Shown piece after piece: positions 15,096-23,239 of a DNA stretch of 64,000 nucleotides (positions are counted from its first letter, which is position 1; the number at the start of each line of letters is the position of its first letter). Position numbers and translations under genes: made by a program. The DNA lies in contig DAOPQC010000006.1 in assembly GCA_035358815.1 (NCBI GenBank), positions 118,456-182,455 on the forward strand. The letters are read 5' to 3'. Origin of the DNA: Thermoanaerobaculales bacterium. GTDB taxonomy: Bacteria > Acidobacteriota > Thermoanaerobaculia > Thermoanaerobaculales > Sulfomarinibacteraceae. The notes under the pieces are model-generated. The model was not told the origin of the DNA and did not search any database. It saw only the letters and a program-made list of their open reading frames with translations.

Positions 15096-16898
15096 TCAGC
15101 CCCCCTGCGCGACGTCGCCCCGCTTCCTCAGCCCGGCGCGCAGCAGCTCGCGCGAGTCGAGGGCGCCCTCGTCGAAGAAGCCCTCCGGCCACTCGTCGAG
15201 CCCTCCGTAGCGGTTGGTCGGCAGCCGCCGGAAGCGGGTCCCACCGGCATCGCGCTCCGCGAGCACGATGGCGACTCGTTCGACCAGCTCGTCACCCGGG
15301 TCCTCGGCGATCCGGCGCCGCAGCCGCGTCACCAGGTGGTCGCTGTGTGTCTCGACGATCACCTGCCGGCCGCTCGCTGCGCACGCCAGCAGGAAGTCGC
15401 CGAGCCGCTGCTGGACCGCCGGGTGCAGGTGCAGCTCGGGCTGCTCGAGCAGCAGCACCGAGCCTGGGCCGGCGGCGAGCGCCATCACGAGCACCGGCAG
15501 CACCTGGCTGACCCCGACCCCGACAGCAGGCATGCCGAGCGAGCGCCCGACCTCGGGCATGGTGAGGCGGGCCTCGAGCCCCAGCCGGGCGCGATCCGAG
15601 GTGTCGATCGACGCCGCAAGCCCGAGCGCGCCGAGCCAGTGGTTGACCGCTTCGCCGAGGGCCATCGCCTGCACCGAGCCGTCGGCAAGCGGGCAGGATC
15701 GCTCGCGGGCCGCCTGCCGGTGCAGAGCGGCGATCGCGTACTCGCCCCGCGACCCTACGAAGCCGGGCCGACCGCTTGGCGCGTTCCGGTACAGCACCTG
15801 CGGGTCCTGGCGGAGCGGACCGAGGTGGAGCACCCGTGTCGACAGCAGCTCGGCCAGCGCCGCGGCCGCCTGTTCGACGTGGCGAGCCATCTCCGCGGTG
15901 TCGGGGTCGTCGACGGCCGGCCTCGCCACCTCGCCGCCGCGTCCGACCTCCGCGGCGACAGAGTCCGCAAACTCCCGCCCGATCACGCGGGCGGACAGCG
16001 CATCCCAGTAGCCGCGTCGCGCGGCATCCTGCCGCAGCTCTGCGAACGCCGAGAACACGGCCCCGATCGCCGGCCCGGACGACTCCTCGCCGGCCGCCGC
16101 CGCCCGGATCGCCGCCGCGACCAGCGGCACCAGCCGGCCGGCAGCCGCCCCGGCGAGCTCGCCCGCCCGGTGGCCCTCTCCCGCCCCGCCCGCAGCGGTC
16201 AGCGAAGGCCGGCGGTGCGCCGCGAAGGCCTGCCGCGCGCGGCGGGCCCACAGATCGACCGCGATCGCGTTGCGGTCGGCGCGGACCAGCAACGACTCGG
16301 GGATCCCGCCCCGCAGCGCGAGGCCCACGGTGGCCGAGCCGGCGTCCTCGGCGCCGTTCCGACTCCATCGTACCCGTCCGACGAGCGACGGCGCGACGGC
16401 CCCCGAGGTGTCGGGTCGTCCCGCCGGCCCGGACGACCCGCGCGTTCGCCGCTCGGCCACCAGCTCGAGCCGGGAGCCCGCGTCGACCGGACAGGACAGC
16501 CGGACGCGCCGCGCGCGGGCCAGCCCGCTGCCTTCCTGCAGCGGCCCCGTGGCCAGCTCGACGTCCCACTCCAGCTCGCGACCGCCCTCCGGCCCGTGGC
16601 CGCCGCAGGCCACCGTGCAGCCGAGCGCGACCGCCTCCCTCGACCCGGTCCCGGTGCGCCGGACGTCCAGCAGCTCGCCCAGCTCCACCAACGGCCCGTT
16701 GAGCGGGATCCCCGGCTCGCCCGGCGGGGCACCGGCGGCCTGGGCCGCCAGCAGCATCGACTGGATGAGGCTGCTCTTGCCCGAGGAGTTGGCGCCCACG
16801 AGGACCGTCAGCTGCGCCAGCTCGAGGTCGGCAGCCGGGATCGACTTGAAGTTGCGCAGCCGCCACCGGCGCAGCGTCGTCTGGGTCGCGAGCCTCAC
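15096..16898 (-). CDS. AAA ATPase (OLD/SMC-like) with DUF3696-type C-terminus
   Basis: 600 residues. The N-terminus 'LRNFKSIPAADLEL' leads into Walker A GANSSGKS (35-42). A long insertion (about 80-440) follows, then the signature-like 'GVGVSQVLPVLVMA' and Walker B 'VLLLEQPELHLHP' (about 480), and 'VETHSDHLVTRLRRRI'. The C-terminal 'GGLDEWPEGFFDE' is the hallmark of DUF3696 ATPases. The domain order is that of ATPases found in many phage-defence and DNA-transaction systems. The GTG start overlaps the stop of the upstream unknown gene (GTGA), so the two proteins are translationally coupled and probably work as one complex. This is the last gene of a three-gene operon. No nuclease/TOPRIM domain is visible in it. 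Function is unknown; a defence role is inference. Confidence 0.85.
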   Translation of the reverse strand: MRLATQTTLRRWRLRNFKSIPAADLELAQLTVLVGANSSGKSSLIQSMLLAAQAAGAPPGEPGIPLNGPLVELGELLDVRRTGTGSREAVALGCTVACGGHGPEGGRELEWDVELATGPLQEGSGLARARRVRLSCPVDAGSRLELVAERRTRGSSGPAGRPDTSGAVAPSLVGRVRWSRNGAEDAGSATVGLALRGGIPESLLVRADRNAIAVDLWARRARQAFAAHRRPSLTAAGGAGEGHRAGELAGAAAGRLVPLVAAAIRAAAAGEESSGPAIGAVFSAFAELRQDAARRGYWDALSARVIGREFADSVAAEVGRGGEVARPAVDDPDTAEMARHVEQAAAALAELLSTRVLHLGPLRQDPQVLYRNAPSGRPGFVGSRGEYAIAALHRQAARERSCPLADGSVQAMALGEAVNHWLGALGLAASIDTSDRARLGLEARLTMPEVGRSLGMPAVGVGVSQVLPVLVMALAAGPGSVLLLEQPELHLHPAVQQRLGDFLLACAASGRQVIVETHSDHLVTRLRRRIAEDPGDELVERVAIVLAERDAGGTRFRRLPTNRYGGLDEWPEGFFDEGALDSRELLRAGLRKRGDVAQGG

Positions 16899-17920
16899 GG
16901 GTTCACCTCCAGGTCGTGGCGAATCAGCTGCAGCACCCCGCCGCCGGCCCGTGCGAGCGCCACCCCGGCGCCGCCGGCCCGGTCGCCGGACCAGGCGCGC
17001 GGCGTGGTCAGGAGGCGGATCGATCGCGCTCCGCCGAGCAGCAGGCCGCCACAGGTCGCGGCCAGGGCCGCGTCGGCCCACGCCGGGCCGGGCGCCCGCG
17101 ACGGCTCGAACGCGACCCCCGGGGCGCCCGGCGGCGGCGGGGCGGCGAGGGCGCGCTCGAGGCAGGGCTGCAGGGCCCGCCAGAGGTCCGGGTCGAGCCG
17201 GCTGCCGCCGGCGTCCCACGCCTCGAGCACGGCGGGCACGGCGCCGCCGGGCACGATCGGGCGCCCGGCGGTCGCGAGCCGGCCCACGATGGCCTCGAGC
17301 CGGGCGCTCCGCGAGCGCCCGCCGCCGGCCTGCGGGTCCGCCAGCAGCGCCGGGTCCAGCACCAGCGGCAGCGCGGAGCGGCCGGCGGCAACGGCCCGCT
17401 CGCAGTCGGCAGCGAGCGCGCCAAGCCGGTCCCGCTCGCCGTCCTTGAACTCGGACCGCGGGTCGCCGGCGAAAACCAGCGGCATGCCGCGCACCGCCGG
17501 GGGCGCGGCGGCCGGGCCGGACCGCACGGCGTCGCCCACCAGACCGGCGAGCCGCTCGTCCAGCCGCCCGAGCTTTCGCTCGACCTGGGACCACCACAGT
17601 CGGCCTTCGACATCGCTCTCGATCATCAGGTCGAAGGGGAGCCCGCAGTCAGCCGCCGGCACCAGGAGGTCCGCGCCGGCTGCGAGATCGGTCTCGGGGC
17701 TTGCCAGCGCCGCCCGCACCGTCGCCAGCTCATGGTCCACCTCAACCACGCACACGATCGCCGGTGCGGCGGCCCCGGGCTCGACCGGCTCTGCCAGGCA
17801 GAGCTCTCCGGGCTCCGGACAGCGCAGCGAGCCGGCGAGCGCGAGCAGGCGTGGGCGACCGCGCAGGCGGCGGTTGGCCTCCCGGACCCACTCCGGCAGC
17901 GACCGCTCAGCTCTCGCCAC
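16895..17920 (-). CDS. Uncharacterised middle protein of the ATPase operon
   Basis: 341 residues from the GTG at 17920. That start has an excellent GAGGGGGG site 5-6 nt upstream and overlaps the end of the HTH gene by 14 bp. No family is recognised. The protein is acidic-to-neutral, without membrane segments or signal peptide. Recognisable segments are 'FDLMIESDVEGRLWWSQVERKLGRLDERL', the charged 'FAGDPRSEFKDGERDRLGAL' and a C-terminal half rich in Ala/Pro ending 'LLTTPRAWSG..GGGVLQLIRHDLEV'. It sits between a sigma-70-like HTH protein and a DUF3696 ATPase with overlaps on both sides, so it is very likely a subunit, effector or target-recognition component of that system. The name-giving activity cannot be deduced. 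Confidence 0.7.
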   Translation of the reverse strand: MARAERSLPEWVREANRRLRGRPRLLALAGSLRCPEPGELCLAEPVEPGAAAPAIVCVVEVDHELATVRAALASPETDLAAGADLLVPAADCGLPFDLMIESDVEGRLWWSQVERKLGRLDERLAGLVGDAVRSGPAAAPPAVRGMPLVFAGDPRSEFKDGERDRLGALAADCERAVAAGRSALPLVLDPALLADPQAGGGRSRSARLEAIVGRLATAGRPIVPGGAVPAVLEAWDAGGSRLDPDLWRALQPCLERALAAPPPPGAPGVAFEPSRAPGPAWADAALAATCGGLLLGGARSIRLLTTPRAWSGDRAGGAGVALARAGGGVLQLIRHDLEVNP

Positions 17921-18917
17921 GTCGCCCCCCTCGCGCAGCCCCGATCCGCGCGCCGAGCTGGTCGAGGACCGCCAGCCGCAGCGGCTGGCTGAGCCCGGCG
18001 AGGCGCTCCTCCAGCCACGCCATCGCCTCCCGCTTGCGCTTCGACACCGTCGGCCGGCTGATGCCGAGTGCCACCGCGATGTGCTGGTCCGACAGGCCTT
18101 CCAGCTTGAGCCGCAGCACCTCGAGCAGCTGGCGCGCACAGCCGGTCAGGATGGCCACGGTCGTCTCCTCTGCGATCGCCAGCTCCTCGGCGCTGAACCC
18201 TCCGGCCGCGGCGTTGGCGACGGTCGCCTCGGCTTCCTTAAGGAAGCAAGGGAGCCAGGATGTCAAGAGCAGGGTGAACACCCGGTCGAGGTCGCCGGCC
18301 GCGACGGCGCATGGGGCGGCGGTCGCGACCTCCGCGAGGATCGCCTTCAGCGACGCCTCCGAGTACACCGCCGGCGCTCGGTGCGTCGGCTCCGCCCGAA
18401 TGGTCGGCACCTCGGCGAGCCGAGCCGCGACGGTCCGGGCCGCGGCCTCGCTGACGCGGCCGGGCACGATCTCCTTCTCGATCAGGGTGTAGCACCATTG
18501 GCTGCGCTGCCCGAGCAGGCGAAACGGCGGCGCGCCCGCCATCTTGTGCGCCCGGTCGATCAGGTTGTCGACGATCGTGCGCCGCCGGCGCCGGGCCAGC
18601 AGGTACCGCACCTGGCGAGCCAGGAGGCGGCGGAAGTGCTGGTGGTCGGTGGCCATCAGGACGGCGTAGTCGAGCTGGCCCTGCCCGACCAGGACCTCGA
18701 GGCCGAACTCCTGGACCAGGTCCTCCAGCCCCTCGTCCCAGCTCGCGGCCCCGCTGTAGATCACCGGGTCGTAGCCTCGCGTGACCGCACGGACGATCTC
18801 GCGAACCTGGCCCAGGATGAGCGGCCCGATTCCGCTCTGACGGTACTCGTCGACCAGCTCTTCCAGCGTCACGGGACGACCGACCTGCCGGGCGCAGCCG
18901 TTGCGACGAGCGAGCAT
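17907..18917 (-). CDS. Sigma-70-like helix-turn-helix protein, first gene of the ATPase operon
   Basis: 336 residues, all-helical. The C-terminal part (about 275-315) is a LuxR/sigma-70 region-4 helix-turn-helix: 'LEGLSDQHIAVALGISRPTVSKRKREAM'. The N-terminal two thirds match no family I can name. They contain 'LARQVRYLLARRRRRTIVDNLIDRAHKM' and 'PPFRLLGQRSQWCYTLIEKE', which loosely resemble sigma-factor-like helical regions. It may regulate its own operon or act as a DNA-binding sensor for the two following proteins. The ATG at 18917 has no obvious ribosome binding site, so the true start could differ. It overlaps the next gene by 14 bp. Confidence 0.75.
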   Translation of the reverse strand: MLARRNGCARQVGRPVTLEELVDEYRQSGIGPLILGQVREIVRAVTRGYDPVIYSGAASWDEGLEDLVQEFGLEVLVGQGQLDYAVLMATDHQHFRRLLARQVRYLLARRRRRTIVDNLIDRAHKMAGAPPFRLLGQRSQWCYTLIEKEIVPGRVSEAAARTVAARLAEVPTIRAEPTHRAPAVYSEASLKAILAEVATAAPCAVAAGDLDRVFTLLLTSWLPCFLKEAEATVANAAAGGFSAEELAIAEETTVAILTGCARQLLEVLRLKLEGLSDQHIAVALGISRPTVSKRKREAMAWLEERLAGLSQPLRLAVLDQLGARIGAARGGRRGES

Positions 18918-19172
18918 CGTGCGCGGGATGGCGTGGATTCTCGGATGGTGTTCGGGGTGGTCACGCCGGGCCCTCTGTCGGAAGCTCCCTCACGTCTCCA
19001 CAAGGCGCACTGCCCCAAGCTCTGTCAAGCTCCGGTTCAGGGCCACACCATCGCACACAGACCGGCGCCTCCACAAGCGGTCGCCGCCGGGACCGTGCCG
19101 GGTGCCGCGGCGCGCGTGACGGAACCTGAGACAGCACGAGACGGTCAGTGCAACGATGATGCACTAACGTCT

Positions 19173-19201
19173 TTGACAACAGAGGCCTGTGAAATTACAC
19201 T
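19173..19201 (+). promoter_or_regulatory. Sigma-70 promoter TTGACA-N17-TACACT
   Basis: A perfect -35 TTGACA (19173-19178), a 17-bp spacer and the -10 TACACT (19196-19201) lie upstream of the TetR-type gene. This is one of only two strong housekeeping promoters I can see in the window. The other, before higBA, shares the eleven bases TTGACAACAGA. Confidence 0.75.
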
Positions 19202-19203
19202 TT

Positions 19204-19217
19204 ACCGAGCGGTCGGT
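19204..19217. promoter_or_regulatory. TetR-type operator ACCGA-N4-TCGGT
   Basis: Inverted repeat ACCGA GCGG TCGGT, two bases after the -10 box and covering the transcription start. It closely resembles the ACCGACCGGTCGGT-type operators of TetR regulators of fatty-acid and phenylacetate degradation. Its position implies autorepression of the downstream gene. Confidence 0.7.
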
Positions 19218-19284
19218 CCCCGCCAGGACCGTCACTGGCCCGTGAACGACGCTCGGGAGAGCCTGCGGCGAAGGAGAGAAGAGC

Positions 19285-19878
19285 GTGGCCACGAAAGCCG
19301 ACGGCCGCCGCACCCAGATTCTCCGCCAGGCGGCGCTGACGTTCCTGCACGACGGCTACGACGCCACCTCGATGGCCCGGATCGCCGACGCCTGTGGGAT
19401 CACCAAGCCCGGCCTCTACTACCACTTCAAGGGCAAGCAGGACCTGCTGTTCGCGATCATGAGCCACGCCATGGATCTCCTCGAGCAGCGCACGCTCGCC
19501 GCGATGCTGTCGGCCGGGACCCACGAGGAACGGCTGCGCACCATCCTGCGAAGCCACGTGCGCCTGATCACCGAGCTCGAGGATGGCGCCCTCACCATCC
19601 TGGTCGTCACCGAGCGCAACGCCCTGCGCCCCGAGGACCGTCGCGTTCTCGAGCAGCGTGTCCAGACCTACGCCAGCCTGATCCGCGCCACCCTGGAGGG
19701 TCTCCGCAGCGCCGGCAGGCTGCGCGACATCGACAGCGGCGTCGCCACCGCGAGCCTGCTCGGGCTGATGGTGTGGACCTCGCGCTGGTTCCGCCGGAGC
19801 GGGCGGCTGACCGGTGACGAGATCGCCGACCAGGTCGCCGAGCTCGGGCTCGCCTCGGTGCTGCGCGAGCCGGTGTAG
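19285..19878 (+). CDS. TetR/AcrR family transcriptional regulator
   Basis: 197 residues. The N-terminal TetR helix-turn-helix (about 8-55) reads 'ILRQAALTFLHDGYDATSMARIADACGITKPGLYYHFKGKQDLLF'-like, in the canonical spacing. The C-terminal ligand domain (about 75-190) resembles those of regulators sensing acyl-CoA ligands. A GTG start at 19285 has AAGGAGA seven bases upstream. A palindromic operator lies just after its promoter, so autoregulation is likely. The neighbours on the opposite strand, a nitronate monooxygenase and a long-chain acyl-CoA synthetase, suggest a fatty-acid/acyl-CoA regulon; this is inference from context and from the operator type. Confidence 0.9.
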   Translation: MATKADGRRTQILRQAALTFLHDGYDATSMARIADACGITKPGLYYHFKGKQDLLFAIMSHAMDLLEQRTLAAMLSAGTHEERLRTILRSHVRLITELEDGALTILVVTERNALRPEDRRVLEQRVQTYASLIRATLEGLRSAGRLRDIDSGVATASLLGLMVWTSRWFRRSGRLTGDEIADQVAELGLASVLREPV

Positions 19879-19967
19879 GCCGCGGCGCTGGCCACCCGCC
19901 CCGGGCCCGGCAGGCCTCCCCCGATCGTCGACCGGTCCGGCTCTGGCTGCTCCCGCCGGCCGCTGCC

Positions 19968-20963
19968 TCAGGCCGGTGCTGCCGTGCGCATGCCGCCGAA
20001 GCGCTCATCGACGATCGCCCGGGCCTCCCGCATGATGCGATCGACGAGCTCGCCGACCGCAGGGGCGTCGCGCACCAGCCCCACGCACTGGCCTGCCGAC
20101 ATCAGGCCGCACTGGGTGTCGCCCTCGGTGACCATCCTGAGGCCGTTCTTGCCGCTGATCAGCGGCGCCAGCTCGGCGATGGACGCGCCATGCTGCTCGA
20201 GCTCGGCCACCTGCTCGGCAGCGGCGTTGCGCAGGACGCGCTCGGTGTTGCGCAGCGACCGCATGACGAACATGGTGTCGCGCTCGCTCGCGCTCGCCAG
20301 CCACTGCTTGATGCTCGGGTGGACCGGCGACTCGGCGGTGGCGACGAAGCGGGTCCCCATGTTCACGGCCTCGGCGCCCAGGGACAGCGCCGCCACCAGG
20401 CCGCGGGCATCGGCGAATCCGCCGGAGGCGACCACCGGGATGTCGACCGCATCGACCGTCAGCGGGATCAGCACCAGCGACGTGACGTCGTCCTCGCCGG
20501 GATGGCCGGCGCACTCGAAGCCGTCGATGCTCACCAGATCGCAGCCGATCGACTGCGCCTTGCGCGCGAACCGGACCGCGGTGCACTTGTGGATCACCAG
20601 CGCCTTGCCGGCCTTGAGCCGCTCCAGGTACGGCTCGGGGTTGCGGCCCGCGGTCTCGATGATCGGGATGCCCTCCCCCACCATGACGTCGATCAGGCCA
20701 CCGTAGTCCTTGGGCACCAGCGTCGGCAGGAAGGTCAGGTTGACCCCGAACGGGCGATCGGTGAGCGCCCGGGTGGCCGCGATCGCGCGCTCCAGCCCCG
20801 CCGGCGTCTCGTAGGTGAGGGCGGTGAGGATGCCGAGCCCGCCGGCGTTCGAGACCGCGGCCACCAGCGCCGGCTGGGACACCCACATCATGCCGCCCTG
20901 GATGATCGGGTGCTCGATGCCGAGCATCCGGGTCACCCGCGTCTCAAAGACCCTGGGCTCCAT
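19968..20963 (-). CDS. Nitronate monooxygenase / 2-nitropropane dioxygenase-like FMN protein
   Basis: 331 residues, a TIM barrel with the family pattern. 'GIEHPIIQGGMMWVSQPALVAAVSNAGGLGIL' is at the N-terminus. 'GVNLTFLP', 'HKCTAVRFA' and 'DGFECAGHPGEDDV' (GHPGE around the FMN phosphate) follow, then 'VVASGGFADARGLVAALSLGAEAVNMGTRF'. Members oxidise alkyl nitronates with FMN and O2. Many paralogues are instead enoyl reductase-like proteins, for example FabK relatives in lipid metabolism. Its place between an acyl-CoA synthetase and a TetR gene makes the second option reasonable. The start has GGGGGTGGA directly upstream. Confidence 0.88.
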   Translation of the reverse strand: MEPRVFETRVTRMLGIEHPIIQGGMMWVSQPALVAAVSNAGGLGILTALTYETPAGLERAIAATRALTDRPFGVNLTFLPTLVPKDYGGLIDVMVGEGIPIIETAGRNPEPYLERLKAGKALVIHKCTAVRFARKAQSIGCDLVSIDGFECAGHPGEDDVTSLVLIPLTVDAVDIPVVASGGFADARGLVAALSLGAEAVNMGTRFVATAESPVHPSIKQWLASASERDTMFVMRSLRNTERVLRNAAAEQVAELEQHGASIAELAPLISGKNGLRMVTEGDTQCGLMSAGQCVGLVRDAPAVGELVDRIMREARAIVDERFGGMRTAAPA

Positions 20964-21085
20964 TCCACCCCCCTGCCCGGCGATCGCCGAGGCGCGGGCC
21001 GGCGCGCGGCCACCGACCTGCGCCGGCGCACCTCGCCCCGAGCGCGGCCCCCGCCGGGCGGCTGCTCGAGATCCCCAGCCCGTCC

Positions 21086-22879
21086 TCAGTTGCCGGCGTA
21101 CATCTCGGCGATGACCGGCGCGAAGCGCTCCATCGCCACGTTCCGCTTGACCTTGAGGGTCGGCGTGAGGAGCTCGTTGTCGATCGTGAACTCATCGACG
21201 ATCCGGAACTTCTTGACCGTTTCGTAGGAGGCGAAGTCCCGGTTCTTCTCCTGGATCACCGACTGGATCAGGTCGACGACGTGCGGGTCGCCCTGGAGCT
21301 GCTTCGGGTCGTCGAACGGGATCCCCCTGTCACGTGCGAAGGCCGCCACGTTGTCGAGATCCAGCGTCACCAACGCCGTCAGGTACGGCTGGCGGTCACC
21401 GATCACGCACACCTGGTTGATGTACTTGGAGGTCGCGATCGAGCCCTCGATGGCCGCCGGGGCGACGTTCTTGCCGCCCGCCGTGACGATCAGGTCCTTC
21501 TTGCGGCCGGTGACCCTCAGGAAGCCCTCGGCGTCGATCTCGCCGAGGTCGCCGGTCCGCTGCCAGCCGTCAGCAGTCAGGGTCTCGGCGGTCTCCGCCG
21601 GCATCTTGTAGTACTCCTTCATCACGTTGCGGCCGCGATACAGGATCTCGCCGTCGGCGTCGACCCTCTGCTCGATGCCGGGGCCGGGCGTACCGACCCA
21701 CCCGAAGCGGAAGTTGTCGAGCCGGTTGACGTTGGTGAACGAGGTGTTCTCGGTCATGCCGATCCCCTCGAGGATCAGCACCCCGGCGGCGTGGAAGAAC
21801 CTCGCGATGTCCGGGTTCAGCGGCGCTGCACCGCTGATGCACCAGCGCACGCGGCCGCCGAGGGCCTCCTGGACCTTCGAGAACACCAGCTTGGTCGCGA
21901 TCTTGTACTTGAGGCCAAGGAGCGCCGGGATCGGGAGCTTGCGCTGCGTGAGGTCGCTGACCTCGGCGCCGACCGCGCAGGCCCATCTGAAGATCTTGAG
22001 TGCGAGGCCGCCCTTGGCCTCGGCGCCGCTGATGATCCTGGAGTGAACCTTCTCGTAGATCCGCGGCACGCTCGGGAACCAGTGCGGCCGCGCGATCTTG
22101 AAGTCCTCGGCAATCGTGTCGAGGCTGCGCGCGCAGGTCGTGGTGGAGCCGAAGTAGAGCGACGCGTAGACGCAGGTCCTGGCGAAGATGTGGGCGAGCG
22201 GCAGGAACAGCAGGTTGACGTCGCCGTCTTGGATGTGGGTGCTCTGGTAGACGGACTGGGCGGTGAAGGTGATGTTGTCGTGGGTCAGCACCGCGCCCTT
22301 GGGAACGCCGGTGGTGCCGGAGGTGTAGACGATGCCGGCAGGGTCCGAGCTCTTGACCTGATCAGCACGCTGGTCAAAGGCCTCGTCCGGCACGCCGTCG
22401 CCGAGCGCCAGGAAGTCCCGGTACGAGATGATCCAGTCGTCCTTCGGGGGAGTGCCCCTGAACAGGACCACCTTGCGAACTGCCGGCAACTCGTGACGGA
22501 TGGACAGCACCTTGGCCAGCTGGACGTCGTTCTCGACGAACACCAGCACCGCGTCGGAATGGTCGATGATGTAGTGGCAGTCCTTGGCCAGCGTCGACTG
22601 GTAGATGCCGACCGTGACCGAGCCGACCGACATCAGCGCCATGTCGGTCAGGATCCACTCGTAGCAGGTGTAGGACAGGATGCAGGCCTTGTCGTTCTTG
22701 CCGATGCCGAGCGCGATCAGCGCCTTGCCCGCCCGGCGGGTCTGGTCGAGAAACTCGCTCCAGGTGATCGAGTGCAGGCTGCGGTCGTCCCCGATCCAGG
22801 CGTAGGCGGGCTGGCCGGCGTACCGCCCGACGGTGTACTTCAGCATCTCGTACACGCTGCGAAAGTCCGTGAACTGCAT
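21086..22879 (-). CDS. Long-chain acyl-CoA synthetase (AMP-forming)
   Basis: 597 residues, typical of long-chain fatty-acid-CoA ligases. Adenylate-forming motifs include the P-loop 'YTSGTTGVPKGAVLTH', 'FLPLAHIFARTCVYASLYFG', A5-like 'GIGMTENTSF', 'GDLGEIDAEGFLRVTGRKKDLIVTAGGKNVAP' and the C-terminal lysine region 'LTPTLKVKRNVAMERF'. It activates fatty acids with ATP and CoA for beta-oxidation or lipid synthesis. The start at 22879 is supported by GGAGGGAGG immediately upstream. It is followed on the same strand, after about 120 bp, by the nitronate monooxygenase-like gene. Confidence 0.93.
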   Translation of the reverse strand: MQFTDFRSVYEMLKYTVGRYAGQPAYAWIGDDRSLHSITWSEFLDQTRRAGKALIALGIGKNDKACILSYTCYEWILTDMALMSVGSVTVGIYQSTLAKDCHYIIDHSDAVLVFVENDVQLAKVLSIRHELPAVRKVVLFRGTPPKDDWIISYRDFLALGDGVPDEAFDQRADQVKSSDPAGIVYTSGTTGVPKGAVLTHDNITFTAQSVYQSTHIQDGDVNLLFLPLAHIFARTCVYASLYFGSTTTCARSLDTIAEDFKIARPHWFPSVPRIYEKVHSRIISGAEAKGGLALKIFRWACAVGAEVSDLTQRKLPIPALLGLKYKIATKLVFSKVQEALGGRVRWCISGAAPLNPDIARFFHAAGVLILEGIGMTENTSFTNVNRLDNFRFGWVGTPGPGIEQRVDADGEILYRGRNVMKEYYKMPAETAETLTADGWQRTGDLGEIDAEGFLRVTGRKKDLIVTAGGKNVAPAAIEGSIATSKYINQVCVIGDRQPYLTALVTLDLDNVAAFARDRGIPFDDPKQLQGDPHVVDLIQSVIQEKNRDFASYETVKKFRIVDEFTIDNELLTPTLKVKRNVAMERFAPVIAEMYAGN

Positions 22880-23239
22880 GTCCGCCTCCCTCCGTCCGGC
22901 AGGCTCGTTCCATCGTCGTCTCGGGTGCGCGCCGCCAGTGTAACAGAGGTCGCGGCGAGGTTCTCCCCCGGCACAGGGGTGGACCCCGCTCCCGCTTCCC
23001 CTCCCGTTTCCGAGCCCGATGTCCAGCCTTCGAGCCACGATCCGTCGGAAGCGGGCGCGGATCCGAATCCGGAGGCGGGCGCGGATCCGGCTTCGCGTTC
23101 CGCTTCGCCGTGACAGGAGCGGGCACGGGAATGGGAACGGGAATGGGAACGGGAGCGGGTAGTGGCCCCGATCCCTGAACCCTTTCCCCGTCGTACACTG
23201 TCGACCGTGGGGAGTCGTCGCGGCGCGGAGGAGCACGGA
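22880..23239. repeat. Repeat island 3 plus promoter of the nucleotidyltransferase gene
   Basis: No gene lies in this gap. 22964-23165 holds a C-rich arm (gctcccgcttcccctcccg-type, about 22986-23020), then degenerate 'gcgggcgcggatcc' direct repeats at 23055-23093. CTTCGCCGTGACA follows at 23103-23115, the inverse of the core in island 2. The G-rich arm of 'gggaatgggaacggg' units is at 23117-23160. TACACT at 23194-23199 is a -10 candidate for the downstream gene. Confidence 0.75.

Larger units (their letters stand above)
18918..19284. other. Divergent intergenic region between the ATPase operon and tetR-type gene
   Basis: No gene is seen in these 367 bp. The right half is AT-richer and carries the promoter and operator of the TetR-type gene, listed separately. 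In the left half, upstream of the HTH gene, no recognisable -10/-35 pair was found. Confidence 0.7.

Noticed and set aside
15336..19817. 1493-residue open frame on the plus strand
   Set aside because: Runs antisense through three overlapping genes and across the tetR gene in a wrong frame; no domain recognisable.
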